This document shows, in pieces, positions 8,092 to 16,851 of a stretch of DNA of 64,000 nucleotides. Under the pieces are notes generated by a model. It was not told where the DNA came from. It made no database searches and saw nothing but the letters and a program-made list of their open reading frames with translations. Every line of letters starts with the position of its first letter. Positions within the stretch are counted from its first letter, which is position 1. The DNA lies in NCBI GenBank assembly GCA_022845895.1, contig AP025573.1, positions 1,398,501 to 1,462,500 on the forward strand, written 5' to 3'. Both the position numbers and the translations under genes were made by a program. Source of the DNA: Lachnospiraceae bacterium. GTDB taxonomy: Bacteria > Bacillota > Clostridia > Lachnospirales > Lachnospiraceae.

Positions 8092-10035
8092 CTAATGTTT
8101 CCCCGAGAAGAACTCTAATAATTCAGCCCTGGTACGCTCTTTTCGGAAATAGTCCAGGTTGTCATGGTCTACATAGATCTCCTGCAGCAATTTCAGCAGC
8201 AGAGGCTCATCGGAAGGGGCGAAACAGGCCATGATGATGACACGTATCTTGCTGGAATTCCAAAGGATCCGGTGCCTTAATGTGGCAACAGAAAGCTGTG
8301 TTTTCTTCGCCGGCACCAAAGAATAGAGAAACAGTGCACCCGGTTGAAAGCCATAAGTGTAAGTCGATTCTCTTCTTAGCATATCTTCCGTGAACTTCTG
8401 TGATACCAGCCCATCCTGAATAAAATCATCAGACATGGATTCGATGATGGAGAACTGGCTGGCTTCGCTTATGTTCTCATGCCAATATGCATCAGGCAAA
8501 AGGCTTGATAAGGATTGGGCCTGATTCTTAAACAGGAATTTGAGGCAAGTATCAGACACGAGTTTCTGGATCCGTATATAGTCCTCCGGAAGCATGTCGG
8601 GAGAAATACGCAAAACCTGTGTGGCTGGATTGTCCGTAATCTGCTTCTTGACGGTAGTCAGTACCAGATCCGTATTTCGGAAATTATGGGCACTTCTCGC
8701 ATTTACCGGCAGGAGAGCGGTGATGTTCAGGTAATTGCCAAAAGCCCCAAGCGTCTTTTGCTTGATTGCCCAAATAGCGGTCAGATTCAAGTGGCAGCAG
8801 ATGACCGTACGTATGCGGTTCTCCGGGTGGTTGGCCCAGTACCCTTCGATAGCTCCGGAGATGCACAGAGCCAGATAAAGCAGCTCTGTCTCATCTAAAT
8901 AGTAGCCCAGGTATTTTAAAGCAATTGGCTGTATGAGATACGCGATCTCGGATTCCATCAGAAGATTCCGGCGGAGAAGATTGGCATTACCCTGGGCATT
9001 CAAGATATGGCCGGGCATTCTCAAGTAGCGCAGATACTGTATCAGCGTAATATAAAAATCTTCGTCTGTGGAGAAATCGATATGGAAAATGGAATCGATC
9101 CGCTTCAGATAGCAGTCTGTCATTTCAATCAGGAGGGAATCGAAGTGGCTCGCCACAGTATGAAACGTCAATTCCTCTGCATTTAAAAGATGGCTGTTAC
9201 ACAAATGCTGATAAATGGCATCCTTTTCCTGGTCAGGAAACACACAGGAAAAAGCTTCTTCCATAGAGTCAAAGATATCCTTGCATAAGGAGGAGATCGT
9301 ATCGTCTTTATCGGTCGGTGAAGGAGCTTCGGCCAGTACATGACCGGACAGCATACGGTAGTACATAATCGCGAGTGACAGGTTCAGGGTAACCAGATTC
9401 GCATCCTCGATCTGGAAATGATGATGGTATAACTGTCTGGCCGTTATCTGCATGATCAGATCCATAATCTCTGCATCCAGGAACTGGTAGCTGTAGTATG
9501 CATTTCCCGTGGCATTATAATCCCAGTCACTCTGGAACAGCCGGTTCAGAATGGCACGGCGTTTGGACTCGTCAGGTTCAAATTCCCAGGTGTCGTCAAC
9601 GTGGATCAACTTGATATAAGGGTCGGAAAGCACATAGAGCCGTTTTAAAGTTGCGATATCATTGCTTAACGTGGTTTTGCTCACATACATCTCATCTTCC
9701 AGATCATATTGATCCAAAGGCACATCTGACAGGCATAATTGAAACGTCAGATAGCGGATACGGTCTTCTCTTGTCAAGAACAGATCATCCGTTTTGAACT
9801 GTTCCAGAAAGGACGGCAAATCCGGGCACTCCAAAAGATACCCCTTGCTTCGCTCTGCCGATATCCTTGCCCCGCAGGTGGTAAGCGCATGGTTGATTTC
9901 CACAATGTCACTCCGGATAGTACGGGGAGAGACGCCAAGCTGTTTGGCCAGGGCTTTCCCTGTGACATGTGAGGTCTGGTTCTGTATGAGATTGAGCAGC
10001 TTGCGCTGCCTTAAAGACAAAGTAATCGTATCCAT
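8092..10035 (-). CDS. PRD-domain transcriptional regulator (MtlR/BglG-like)
   Basis: A 647-residue protein. An N-terminal DeoR/HTH_11-type helix-turn-helix (about residues 20-45, GKALAKQLGVSPRTIRSDI) is followed by a second HTH-like segment near 130, two PRD-like helical regions, an EIIB-like stretch (about 400-460) and a C-terminal EIIA-like stretch. The usual phosphorylatable histidines are not where expected: the PRD helices read NLSLAIMYYRM and TLIQYLRYLRM, and the EIIA-like segment reads FQPGALFLYSLVP. I therefore infer a PTS-independent, ligand-sensing activator. It is divergent from the iron alcohol dehydrogenase operon. The palindromic element between them is its probable target. Confidence 0.75.
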   Translation of the reverse strand: MDTITLSLRQRKLLNLIQNQTSHVTGKALAKQLGVSPRTIRSDIVEINHALTTCGARISAERSKGYLLECPDLPSFLEQFKTDDLFLTREDRIRYLTFQLCLSDVPLDQYDLEDEMYVSKTTLSNDIATLKRLYVLSDPYIKLIHVDDTWEFEPDESKRRAILNRLFQSDWDYNATGNAYYSYQFLDAEIMDLIMQITARQLYHHHFQIEDANLVTLNLSLAIMYYRMLSGHVLAEAPSPTDKDDTISSLCKDIFDSMEEAFSCVFPDQEKDAIYQHLCNSHLLNAEELTFHTVASHFDSLLIEMTDCYLKRIDSIFHIDFSTDEDFYITLIQYLRYLRMPGHILNAQGNANLLRRNLLMESEIAYLIQPIALKYLGYYLDETELLYLALCISGAIEGYWANHPENRIRTVICCHLNLTAIWAIKQKTLGAFGNYLNITALLPVNARSAHNFRNTDLVLTTVKKQITDNPATQVLRISPDMLPEDYIRIQKLVSDTCLKFLFKNQAQSLSSLLPDAYWHENISEASQFSIIESMSDDFIQDGLVSQKFTEDMLRRESTYTYGFQPGALFLYSLVPAKKTQLSVATLRHRILWNSSKIRVIIMACFAPSDEPLLLKLLQEIYVDHDNLDYFRKERTRAELLEFFSGKH

Positions 10036-10084
10036 ATAGCGCTCCTTTTTCTGATGTATTACAAATTTATTCTAGCAGAAACCA

Positions 10085-10139
10085 TTTCCTCTTTAAAGAG
10101 GAAAAAGCGGATTTGAGACAGAGCGCGAAAATAGTTACC
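10085..10139 (+). promoter_or_regulatory. Palindromic activator site and promoter of the 10.2-23.1 kb operon
   Basis: TTTCCTCTTTAAAGAGGAAA (10085-10104) is a perfect 20-bp palindrome. TTGAGA (10113-10118) follows and, 17 bp on, a weak -10 TACCAT (10136-10141). The block matches 4030-4084 at 40 of 55 positions. The palindrome sits upstream of the -35, which suits activation rather than repression. The regulator gene read in the other direction starts at 10035. Confidence 0.65.
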
Positions 10140-10181
10140 ATTGCATTAGGAACAAAATGACAGGATAAAGGAGAAAGAAAC

Positions 10182-11327
10182 ATGGCATTTGATTTTTTTG
10201 TAAAGAGTGATATTACATTTGGCAGGAATTCTGTAAACGAGCTGCCGAGGCTCATAAAAGGGTACAAGGCTAAAAAGGTAATGCTTGTCTATGATGCAGG
10301 CGTGAAATTCGCGGGTATTGCAGATACCGTGCTACATAGCTTGAACGAGGCAGATGTGGAAATCGTGATTTTTGATAAAGTTATCCCGAATCCGACGAAC
10401 GAGATTGTTGAAAAGGCAGCCGTAATAGCCAAGGAAGAAGAGGTGGATGCCTTTGTGGCTGTCGGAGGAGGCAGCAGTATAGATCTTGCAAAAGCAATTG
10501 ACGTCTTGATGACCAATCCCGGGCCGATCGGACGATATGGCGGAATCGGCATGGTGGAACATGACTTGCTGCCGCTCATCGCAATTCCGACTACAGCCGG
10601 AACTTCCAGCGAGATTACCAATGTCAGCGCCCTGATTGATACGGAAAAGGTCATCAAATATGTCGTTATCGATAATAAGCTGGTGCCCTCCAAGGTCATC
10701 ATCGATCCGGAATTCACCAAGACGATGCCTGCATCCGTAACCGCTTCTACCGGCATGGATGCAATCACACATGCAGTGGAAAGCTATATCTCCAATATGG
10801 CGACCCCTCTGACTGAATACAATTCCCTGCAGGGACTGAAAATCATCTATCACAACCTGCCAAGAGCAGTGAAAGACGGTTCGGACATGGAGGCGAGGGA
10901 GCAGATGATGCTAGGATGTGTCATCACGGGATTCGGGTTCTCGAATGCCAACCTTGGGCTGGTACATGGAATCGCCCATACCTTGAGCGCCCATTTCCAA
11001 CTGGCACACGGAATGGCAAATGCAACGGTGCTTCCTTATGTGATGGCTTTTAATGCCGAGAGCTGTCCCGAGAAAATGGTGGAGCTTGCAAAGGCAATGG
11101 ATCTGCCGGTTACCGGCGATATAGAGTCGGATAAATATCTTCTTTCTGAGGAACTTCTGAAACTGACGAAAGAGTTGGGCATAAAGACATTATCCGAGCA
11201 GGGCATTACGGAGGAAGATTTTGAGATGGTTGCAGACGATGTCCTGAATGAGCCTGTCCTCTCATTCAACCCAAGACAGAATGTTACGAAAGACGATGTC
11301 CTGGCTATTTTAAAGAAAGCGTATTGA
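10182..11327 (+). CDS. Iron-containing alcohol dehydrogenase
   Basis: A 381-residue group III alcohol dehydrogenase that interconverts an aldehyde or ketone and an alcohol with NAD(P)H in the cytoplasm. The NAD-binding motif is GGGSS (95-99) and the iron ligands are Asp193 and His197 (GMDAITHAVE), His262 (VHGIAHTLSAH) and His276 (HGMANA). The length is typical of FucO, DhaT and butanol dehydrogenase relatives. It starts at ATG 10182 after aaggag and is the first gene of the long operon. The aldehyde released by the class II aldolase at the end of the same run is an obvious candidate substrate. Confidence 0.88.
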   Translation: MAFDFFVKSDITFGRNSVNELPRLIKGYKAKKVMLVYDAGVKFAGIADTVLHSLNEADVEIVIFDKVIPNPTNEIVEKAAVIAKEEEVDAFVAVGGGSSIDLAKAIDVLMTNPGPIGRYGGIGMVEHDLLPLIAIPTTAGTSSEITNVSALIDTEKVIKYVVIDNKLVPSKVIIDPEFTKTMPASVTASTGMDAITHAVESYISNMATPLTEYNSLQGLKIIYHNLPRAVKDGSDMEAREQMMLGCVITGFGFSNANLGLVHGIAHTLSAHFQLAHGMANATVLPYVMAFNAESCPEKMVELAKAMDLPVTGDIESDKYLLSEELLKLTKELGIKTLSEQGITEEDFEMVADDVLNEPVLSFNPRQNVTKDDVLAILKKAY

Positions 11328-11350
11328 TCAGATAGAAAGGAATACAGACA

Positions 11351-12583
11351 TTGAATAACACACAGAAAACGAAAATCATTCTTGCGATTGTAGCAATTTC
11401 ATTCATACAGGGTCTGCAATACTGCGTCTCGCCGGTATTGGGACAGATACAGGAGCATTATCCGGATATCAATGTATCACTGGTACAGATGCTGATTACC
11501 GCACCGGCATTGCTTTCCATGATCGTTGCATTAATCTCCGGCGGCTTAGTGGTGAAGATCAGTAAGAAAAAATTGCTTCTATTTGCAGCACTTGTGGCCG
11601 GCGTCACAGGATTCCTGCCGTATCTTGCAGACAGCTTCTGGCTGCTGTTCATCTCAAGGACACTGTACGGAATCGCGCTGGGGCTGGCCTGCACCTTGAA
11701 TACGGCTGTCGTAGCGGAGTTCTTTGAAGGGGATGAGCGTGTATCCGTCATGGGGATACAGGCGGCAAGCATCGGCGTCGGGATGGTCATCATCACCACG
11801 TTAGGCGGAAGGTTAGGAAGCCTTGGTTTTACTTATTCTTATCTTACGAATATCATAGGATTTCTTTCTTTTCTTGTCCTTGCGGCTATGCTTCCGGATA
11901 CCGGAGCTTCCAAAGTCACTCAGACAGAAAAGATACGCTTGAATAAGCGGGTGTTCCAGGTTGCATTTCTTGGGTTTTTGGAATTCTTGTTCTTGATTAC
12001 ATTTACAACGAATATCGCAATGCACATAAGCGGTGCGCTTGCGGGAGATAGTTCCGTATCAGGGATCCTGACCGGTGTCTTTTCCGGGGCTCAGATCGTG
12101 ATGGGACTGGTGCTCGGATATGTTACGAAGGTGACCGGGAACGCGACACTTCCGGTAGCGATGCTGAGCTTCGTGGCAGGAGCGGCCCTTTTGATCCTGT
12201 TTCCGTCTAACCTGCCAATCCTCCTGGCCGCAGCGGTTCTCTGCGGATTTTCCCAGGGGATGTTCATTCCACAGGCGATGGTGGACGTCGCGAATGCCGT
12301 AAGACCGGTTGCCACAGCCATGGCTTCTGCCTGCTTTACCTGTGCCATGTGCTTTGGGCAGTTGGTATCACCGAGTGTCCTGAATGCCATATCGCGGTTC
12401 ATTTACGGCAAAGTAAGCACTTCCAATGTATATACGATTGCAGGAATCGGAATGGCAGCCTCAGCGGCAGCCGGATTCTTGATCATGAAGACACCAGGGT
12501 CAAAAAGTCCTGCGTTTCATGACACCATGGAAAAGCAGAGCTTGGAACCCGCAAAACATAAGAAAGTGGAGGAGATACAATGA
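11351..12583 (+). CDS. MFS transporter
   Basis: A 410-residue protein with about 12 hydrophobic segments, starting with TTG 11351 after gaaaggaatacagac. The general MFS pattern is visible (SISKKK-type loop at the helix 2-3 turn, SRTLYGIALGLACTLNTAVVAEFF for helices 4-5). It belongs to the drug/metabolite branch and is distinct from the OFA-type carrier at 6.7 kb. It overlaps the next gene by 4 nt (ATGA), so the two are translationally coupled. Uptake of the substrate of this operon, or export of an acidic product, are both reasonable. Confidence 0.78.
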   Translation: MNNTQKTKIILAIVAISFIQGLQYCVSPVLGQIQEHYPDINVSLVQMLITAPALLSMIVALISGGLVVKISKKKLLLFAALVAGVTGFLPYLADSFWLLFISRTLYGIALGLACTLNTAVVAEFFEGDERVSVMGIQAASIGVGMVIITTLGGRLGSLGFTYSYLTNIIGFLSFLVLAAMLPDTGASKVTQTEKIRLNKRVFQVAFLGFLEFLFLITFTTNIAMHISGALAGDSSVSGILTGVFSGAQIVMGLVLGYVTKVTGNATLPVAMLSFVAGAALLILFPSNLPILLAAAVLCGFSQGMFIPQAMVDVANAVRPVATAMASACFTCAMCFGQLVSPSVLNAISRFIYGKVSTSNVYTIAGIGMAASAAAGFLIMKTPGSKSPAFHDTMEKQSLEPAKHKKVEEIQ

Positions 12584-13635
12584 AAAAAACAGTAGCATTA
12601 TGCACATCCATTCCGGAAAAGCAGATGGAGATGATCAAGGAACAGTGCGACATCACAATCTGCGGAGAATTAAAGCACGGCAAAGGAAACGTCACTGAGG
12701 ACATGACCCGGGAAGAATGCATGGGACATGAGATCGTAGTGTTAGGTGATGAGTATGCAGGGGCAGACACTATAAAAGCCTGGGCCAAATCCGGAATGAA
12801 ATTCATGGGAGTTGCAAAAGGAACACCTGCGACGGTTGATTATGATGCCATTCAGGATGCGGGACTAGAGCTGTCCTACACACCGGGAAGAAACCGTGTG
12901 GCGGTGGCGGAATTCAACATGGGGCTTATGATTGCAGCCGCACGTAACCTGACGCTTAGCTGTACCGGACTTTCTAAAGGCGAGCATACAGGCCCGGCCA
13001 AGGAGAATATCTACGATGTACCGGATGTAAAGAACGTGACGTTCGGACCATTGGATGAGAACCATCCATTTACAGATTATGGCATTGGCTTTGAATTGTA
13101 TGGGAAGAAGCTTGGTATCGCAGGATATGGTGCCATCGGACGCGAAGTAGCCGTAAGGGCAAGGGCATTTGGAATGGAAATCTTAGGATACGACCCATAC
13201 ATGCCGGCTGAGAAAATCGAAGCAGACGGAGCAAGGGCGGTGGACCTTGATACCATGTTAGCGGAAAGTGACATGGTCAGCATCCATCTTCCGGTTCTTC
13301 CGTCTACGAAAGCAATCGTGAACAAAGACTGGTTTTCTAAGATGAAGCCGACGGCTTATCTGATCAATACTGCAAGAGCCGCGGTCATCCATCAGCAGGA
13401 TCTGGTAGAGGCGCTTCAGAATCAGGAAATCGGCGGAGCTGCTATCGACGTTTATTGGGAAGAGCCGGTACCGGCCAACCACCCTTTGCTCTCTATGAGG
13501 AATGTCGTATGCACCCCACATATGGCAGGACTTACAACGGACGTTGACAACTGGTCAGGAACCATGATGGGGGACGAAGTGCTTGCATACTTGAAGGATG
13601 AGCCAAGAAAATATATTTGGAAGGTAAGGAAATAA
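12580..13635 (+). CDS. D-2-hydroxyacid dehydrogenase family protein
   Basis: A 351-residue NAD-dependent dehydrogenase of the phosphoglycerate/lactate/glyoxylate reductase superfamily. The nucleotide-binding motif is GYGAIG (182-187) and the catalytic triad is Arg266 (NTARAAVI), Glu294 (DVYWEEP) and His314 (CTPHMAG). It contains an insertion of about 30 residues (roughly 132-163, including KENIYDVPDVKN) before the nucleotide-binding domain. Start ATG 12580 overlaps the stop of the transporter. In this operon it would interconvert a 2-keto acid and a 2-hydroxy acid, or act on a keto sugar acid; the substrate is not readable. Confidence 0.82.
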   Translation: MKKTVALCTSIPEKQMEMIKEQCDITICGELKHGKGNVTEDMTREECMGHEIVVLGDEYAGADTIKAWAKSGMKFMGVAKGTPATVDYDAIQDAGLELSYTPGRNRVAVAEFNMGLMIAAARNLTLSCTGLSKGEHTGPAKENIYDVPDVKNVTFGPLDENHPFTDYGIGFELYGKKLGIAGYGAIGREVAVRARAFGMEILGYDPYMPAEKIEADGARAVDLDTMLAESDMVSIHLPVLPSTKAIVNKDWFSKMKPTAYLINTARAAVIHQQDLVEALQNQEIGGAAIDVYWEEPVPANHPLLSMRNVVCTPHMAGLTTDVDNWSGTMMGDEVLAYLKDEPRKYIWKVRK

Positions 13636-13647
13636 AGGAGAAAAGCC

Positions 13648-15618
13648 ATGGCGAAGAACTGCTGTAAAGGGAAAGAAAAGTATTCACATTTATTTGAACC
13701 GATCAGAATTGGCAACATACGTTTAAAAAACAGGATCATCGCAGCGCCTACCAGCCCAAGCATGATTACGACAGAAGGTCATTTTACGCCGGAGATGATT
13801 GCGTACCTGGAAGAAAAAGCAAAAGGCGGTGTCAGTGTCGTCACTTATGGAGAGGCCATCGTACATTCCGCAACCGGGAAGTCGCACAACAAACAATTGC
13901 AGTTAGATTCTTTTGGCGTCAAGCAGGGAATGGCCCAGGCCGCAAGGGCTATCCACAACAGCGGGGCTTATGCGAATATTCAGCTGTCTCACGGCGGAAT
14001 GTACGGCGGTCTGGAAAGTGTAGGTGGAGACCAGGACCGCCCGTCTGTTGCCTATGGGCCAAGCAAGATGAGCATGCCGGCAGGGGAAGTAGAGGAGATG
14101 CCAAAAGAGCTGATACTGGAAATCGTAGAATCTTATAAGACAGGGGCAAAGCTCTGCAAAGACTGTGGATTCGATATGGTACAGTTCCATGCGGCACATG
14201 GCTGGCTCTTCTCACAATTCTTATCCCCTGTATTCAACAAGAGAACAGATGAATTCGGCGGAACATTAGAGAACCGGGCAAGATTTATGCTGATGGCTCT
14301 TGACGCTGTCAGAGAGGGAGTAGGCCCCCGTTTCCCCATTGAGATTCGCCTATCAGGAGATGACCTTACGGAAAATGGGCTCCGGATGGAGGACTGTGTC
14401 AAAGTTGCGAAGATGGTGGAAGATAAGGTTGATCTGTTTAACGTATCCTGTGGAAACCATGAAGACCCGGAGATGTTCTGCCGGACACATCCGTCCGCAT
14501 TTTATCCACGCGGGGTCAATGTCTATCTAGCCGCCGAAATCAAGAAACATGTAAAGAAGCCCGTTGCATGTGTTGGGTCCCTCAATGACCCGGCGCAGAT
14601 GGAGCAGATTCTTGCAGACGGACAGGCGGATATTGTTGAAATAGGACGCGCACTTCTCGCAGACCCGTATCTGGCACAGAAAGCGTTAGAAGATAAAGCA
14701 GATGACATCACGCCGTGCCTGCGCTGTTATGAGTGTTTTGGGGAGACGTCAAAAAGCGAGACTGTAAAATGTACGGTTAACCCAACTATGGGCCAGCAGC
14801 TTCCGGAAAAGTACGGGAGAAAAGAGCCAGAAGCCCTGAAGAAAGTCTTAATCGCAGGCGGTGGCCCGGCAGGAATGCAGGCGGCAATTACGTTAGCCGG
14901 AAGAGGGCATGACGTGACAATCGTAGAAAAATCCGGTAAATTAGGCGGAAATCTGCACCCTGCTGGAGCGCCTTATTTTAAAGAGGATATTATAAAGTTT
15001 GAACATGTATTAGAAGAACGTGTGGCAAAATCCGGCGTACAAGTCATTCTGAATACAGAAGTGACACCGGAATATGTAAAGGAATTCAATCCGGACGTAT
15101 TATTTGCTGCAATTGGCTCCAATGAACTGTGCCCGCCGATTAAAGGGATGGATCAGCCCCATGTCATCATGGCCATTGACGCAGAACTGAATCCGGAAAA
15201 GCTCGGCAAAAAAGTGGCAATCATGGGAGGCGGACTTGTAGGCAGCGAAGCCGCAGTATCCTTCAGGCATGAAGGGAAAGAATGCGCCATTATCGAGATG
15301 AAGCCTGCCGTTGCAGACGAAGTGAATTCCTTTTACCGGGGCGGACTGATTGCAGAAGTAGAGAAGTCGGCGGATATCTATGTGAATACAAAAGTAAAAG
15401 AAATCATACCGTCAGGTGTGTTGTGTGAGCGCTGCGGGGAAGAGTTTGTGGTAGAGGCAGATTCCGTCGTATGTGCACTTGGATTCCGTTCTCCGTATGA
15501 TAAAGTCGACGCCCTCTGTGAGTGCGTGGATGAATACTATATCGTAGGGGACTGCAGCAATGTGGGGCAGATATACCAGGCAGTCAATCAGGCATATTAT
15601 GCAGCGTTAAGAGTATAG
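13648..15618 (+). CDS. Old-yellow-enzyme NADH:flavin oxidoreductase (BaiCD/FadH-like)
   Basis: A 656-residue three-domain reductase. The TIM-barrel FMN domain (1-350) carries His181 and His184 in QFHAAHGWLFSQ. A 4Fe-4S cluster site has Cys357, Cys360, Cys363 and Cys375. The C-terminal FAD/NAD domain has GGGPAG (404-409) and GGGLVG (527-532). This is the layout of 2,4-dienoyl-CoA reductase, BaiCD/BaiH and enoate-type reductases, which add hydride to an activated C=C bond. None of the other bile-acid genes (baiA, B, E, F, G) is nearby. I infer reduction of an enone or enoyl thioester made in this pathway, possibly bound to the acyl carrier protein at 18.4 kb. Confidence 0.85.
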   Translation: MAKNCCKGKEKYSHLFEPIRIGNIRLKNRIIAAPTSPSMITTEGHFTPEMIAYLEEKAKGGVSVVTYGEAIVHSATGKSHNKQLQLDSFGVKQGMAQAARAIHNSGAYANIQLSHGGMYGGLESVGGDQDRPSVAYGPSKMSMPAGEVEEMPKELILEIVESYKTGAKLCKDCGFDMVQFHAAHGWLFSQFLSPVFNKRTDEFGGTLENRARFMLMALDAVREGVGPRFPIEIRLSGDDLTENGLRMEDCVKVAKMVEDKVDLFNVSCGNHEDPEMFCRTHPSAFYPRGVNVYLAAEIKKHVKKPVACVGSLNDPAQMEQILADGQADIVEIGRALLADPYLAQKALEDKADDITPCLRCYECFGETSKSETVKCTVNPTMGQQLPEKYGRKEPEALKKVLIAGGGPAGMQAAITLAGRGHDVTIVEKSGKLGGNLHPAGAPYFKEDIIKFEHVLEERVAKSGVQVILNTEVTPEYVKEFNPDVLFAAIGSNELCPPIKGMDQPHVIMAIDAELNPEKLGKKVAIMGGGLVGSEAAVSFRHEGKECAIIEMKPAVADEVNSFYRGGLIAEVEKSADIYVNTKVKEIIPSGVLCERCGEEFVVEADSVVCALGFRSPYDKVDALCECVDEYYIVGDCSNVGQIYQAVNQAYYAALRV

Positions 15619-15650
15619 ATTTTATCTGATAACAGGAGGAAGATTCATAG

Positions 15651-16667
15651 ATGAGCATCTTAGAACAGATTTATGCAAAAGCAAAATTAAATCCTCAGAG
15701 AGTCGCTTTCCCGGAAGCAGCCAATGAAAAAATGATGCAGGCGGCTTATGAGACGGGAAAAGAGGGGCTCATAAGGCCGGTCCTGGTCGGTGACGGGGCA
15801 GAGCTGAGAGCATTATGTAAAGAAAGAGGATATGAAGAAGAAGTATTTAAAATCATAGACATTAAGGAAGAGACATACAGGGAGAAACTGATTGCCGCTT
15901 ATGTCGCCCTTCCGGGAACGCTTCTGAAAGAAAGGGCAGTGGGCAGGCGCATGGAGAATCCATTGTACTATGCAATGGTCATGCAGGCTGTGGATGAGGC
16001 AGATGTTACATTCGCAGGCATTGACAATACCACTGGGGAGGTATTGATTGCAGGGCAGACCATCATCGGACTTAAGCCTGGCATCAGTACCATCTCAAGT
16101 ATCGGACTCTGTGATATACCGGGCTTTGAAGGAAGTGAAGGGTCACTTCTGGCAGTAGGCGACAGTGCCGTGTGCACCAATCCGACGAAAGAACAGCTTG
16201 CGGATATTGCAATCTCTGCCTGTGAGACAGTAAAGAGCCTGCTCGGCTGGGAGCCCAGATGTGCGATGATCAGCTATTCCACCCTGGGAAGCGGTCAGGG
16301 CGAACTGATCGACAAAGTTGTGGAAGCGCTTCATATCGCACGGGAGAAGCGTCCGGACTTGAAGATAGACGGAGAATTCCAGCTGGACGCGGCAATCAAA
16401 CCGGAAGTCGCGGCCAAGAAGGTTCCAAGAGAAAGCGAAGTTGCCGGGAAAGCCAATGTGCTGATCTGGCCGGATTTGAATGTGGGCAACACAGCGGTAA
16501 AACTCATTCAGACATTTGGCAATGCCGATGCATATGGGCCCATGCTGCAGGGATTCAACAAAGTGGTGTGTGACTGCTCGAGAGGGGCTCCGGTTTCCGA
16601 GATTAAAGGGAATGTAGTCATCAGCGCGGTGCGCGCAGCAGGAATGAAGTCAAAGACCCCGCTGTAA
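15651..16667 (+). CDS. Phosphate acyltransferase (Pta/Ptb family)
   Basis: A 338-residue enzyme that swaps an acyl group between a thiol carrier and phosphate. The fold signature is clear: VGDSAVCTNPTKEQLADIA, then EPRCAMISYSTLGSGQG, then WPDLNVGNTAVKLIQTFG and a GPMLQGFNK segment. These resemble the catalytic domain of phosphate acetyltransferase more than classic butyryl transferases. ATG 15651 follows aggaggaag. It is paired in the same operon with a butyrate-kinase homologue 4.6 kb downstream, giving the usual acyl-thioester to acyl-phosphate to ATP route. Whether the thioester is on CoA or on the local acyl carrier protein is open. Confidence 0.82.
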   Translation: MSILEQIYAKAKLNPQRVAFPEAANEKMMQAAYETGKEGLIRPVLVGDGAELRALCKERGYEEEVFKIIDIKEETYREKLIAAYVALPGTLLKERAVGRRMENPLYYAMVMQAVDEADVTFAGIDNTTGEVLIAGQTIIGLKPGISTISSIGLCDIPGFEGSEGSLLAVGDSAVCTNPTKEQLADIAISACETVKSLLGWEPRCAMISYSTLGSGQGELIDKVVEALHIAREKRPDLKIDGEFQLDAAIKPEVAAKKVPRESEVAGKANVLIWPDLNVGNTAVKLIQTFGNADAYGPMLQGFNKVVCDCSRGAPVSEIKGNVVISAVRAAGMKSKTPL

Positions 16668-16679
16668 GCAACGGGGCAT

Positions 16680-16832
16680 CAAATTTGCAGCGCAGCGAGC
16701 TGCGGGGTATTTGGTCTTCGCTTCCGCTCCGGTCGTTGCTAAGCAAACGTCCACTGGACGTTTAGCAACCCTCGCGGCAGTCGCCAAGGCCAAGCGAGCT
16801 TGACTTTGGCTCGTTGCTCGCGGGAATAAATT
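16680..16832. repeat. Hairpin-rich intergenic element
   Basis: The only sizeable gap inside the operon. It contains the small palindrome CGCAGC-GA-GCTGCG near 16690, then a bulged hairpin around 16734-16768 (GTTGCTAA, a 2-nt bulge, AACGTCCA; partner TGGACGTTTAGCAAC). Weakly complementary flanks (TGGTCTTCGC and its partner ending CCAAGGCCA) extend the structure to about 100 nt. A GC-rich tail GCTCGTTGCTCGCGGG precedes the ribosome site. It could be a mobile palindromic unit, an mRNA-processing or stability signal, or an internal terminator without a U-run. Confidence 0.5.
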
Positions 16833-16851
16833 ACAGGAGGGGGCAGGCTTT

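Noticed and set aside
10332..10853. Overlapping minus-strand frames within the iron alcohol dehydrogenase
   Set aside because: The plus-strand protein has all metal and NAD motifs; the minus frames are antisense shadows.
13648..15618. Bile-acid 7-dehydroxylation (bai) operon, because of the BaiCD-like reductase
   Set aside because: No baiA, baiB, baiE, baiF or baiG-like gene is nearby; the neighbours are a carrier protein, aldolase and acyl-phosphate genes.
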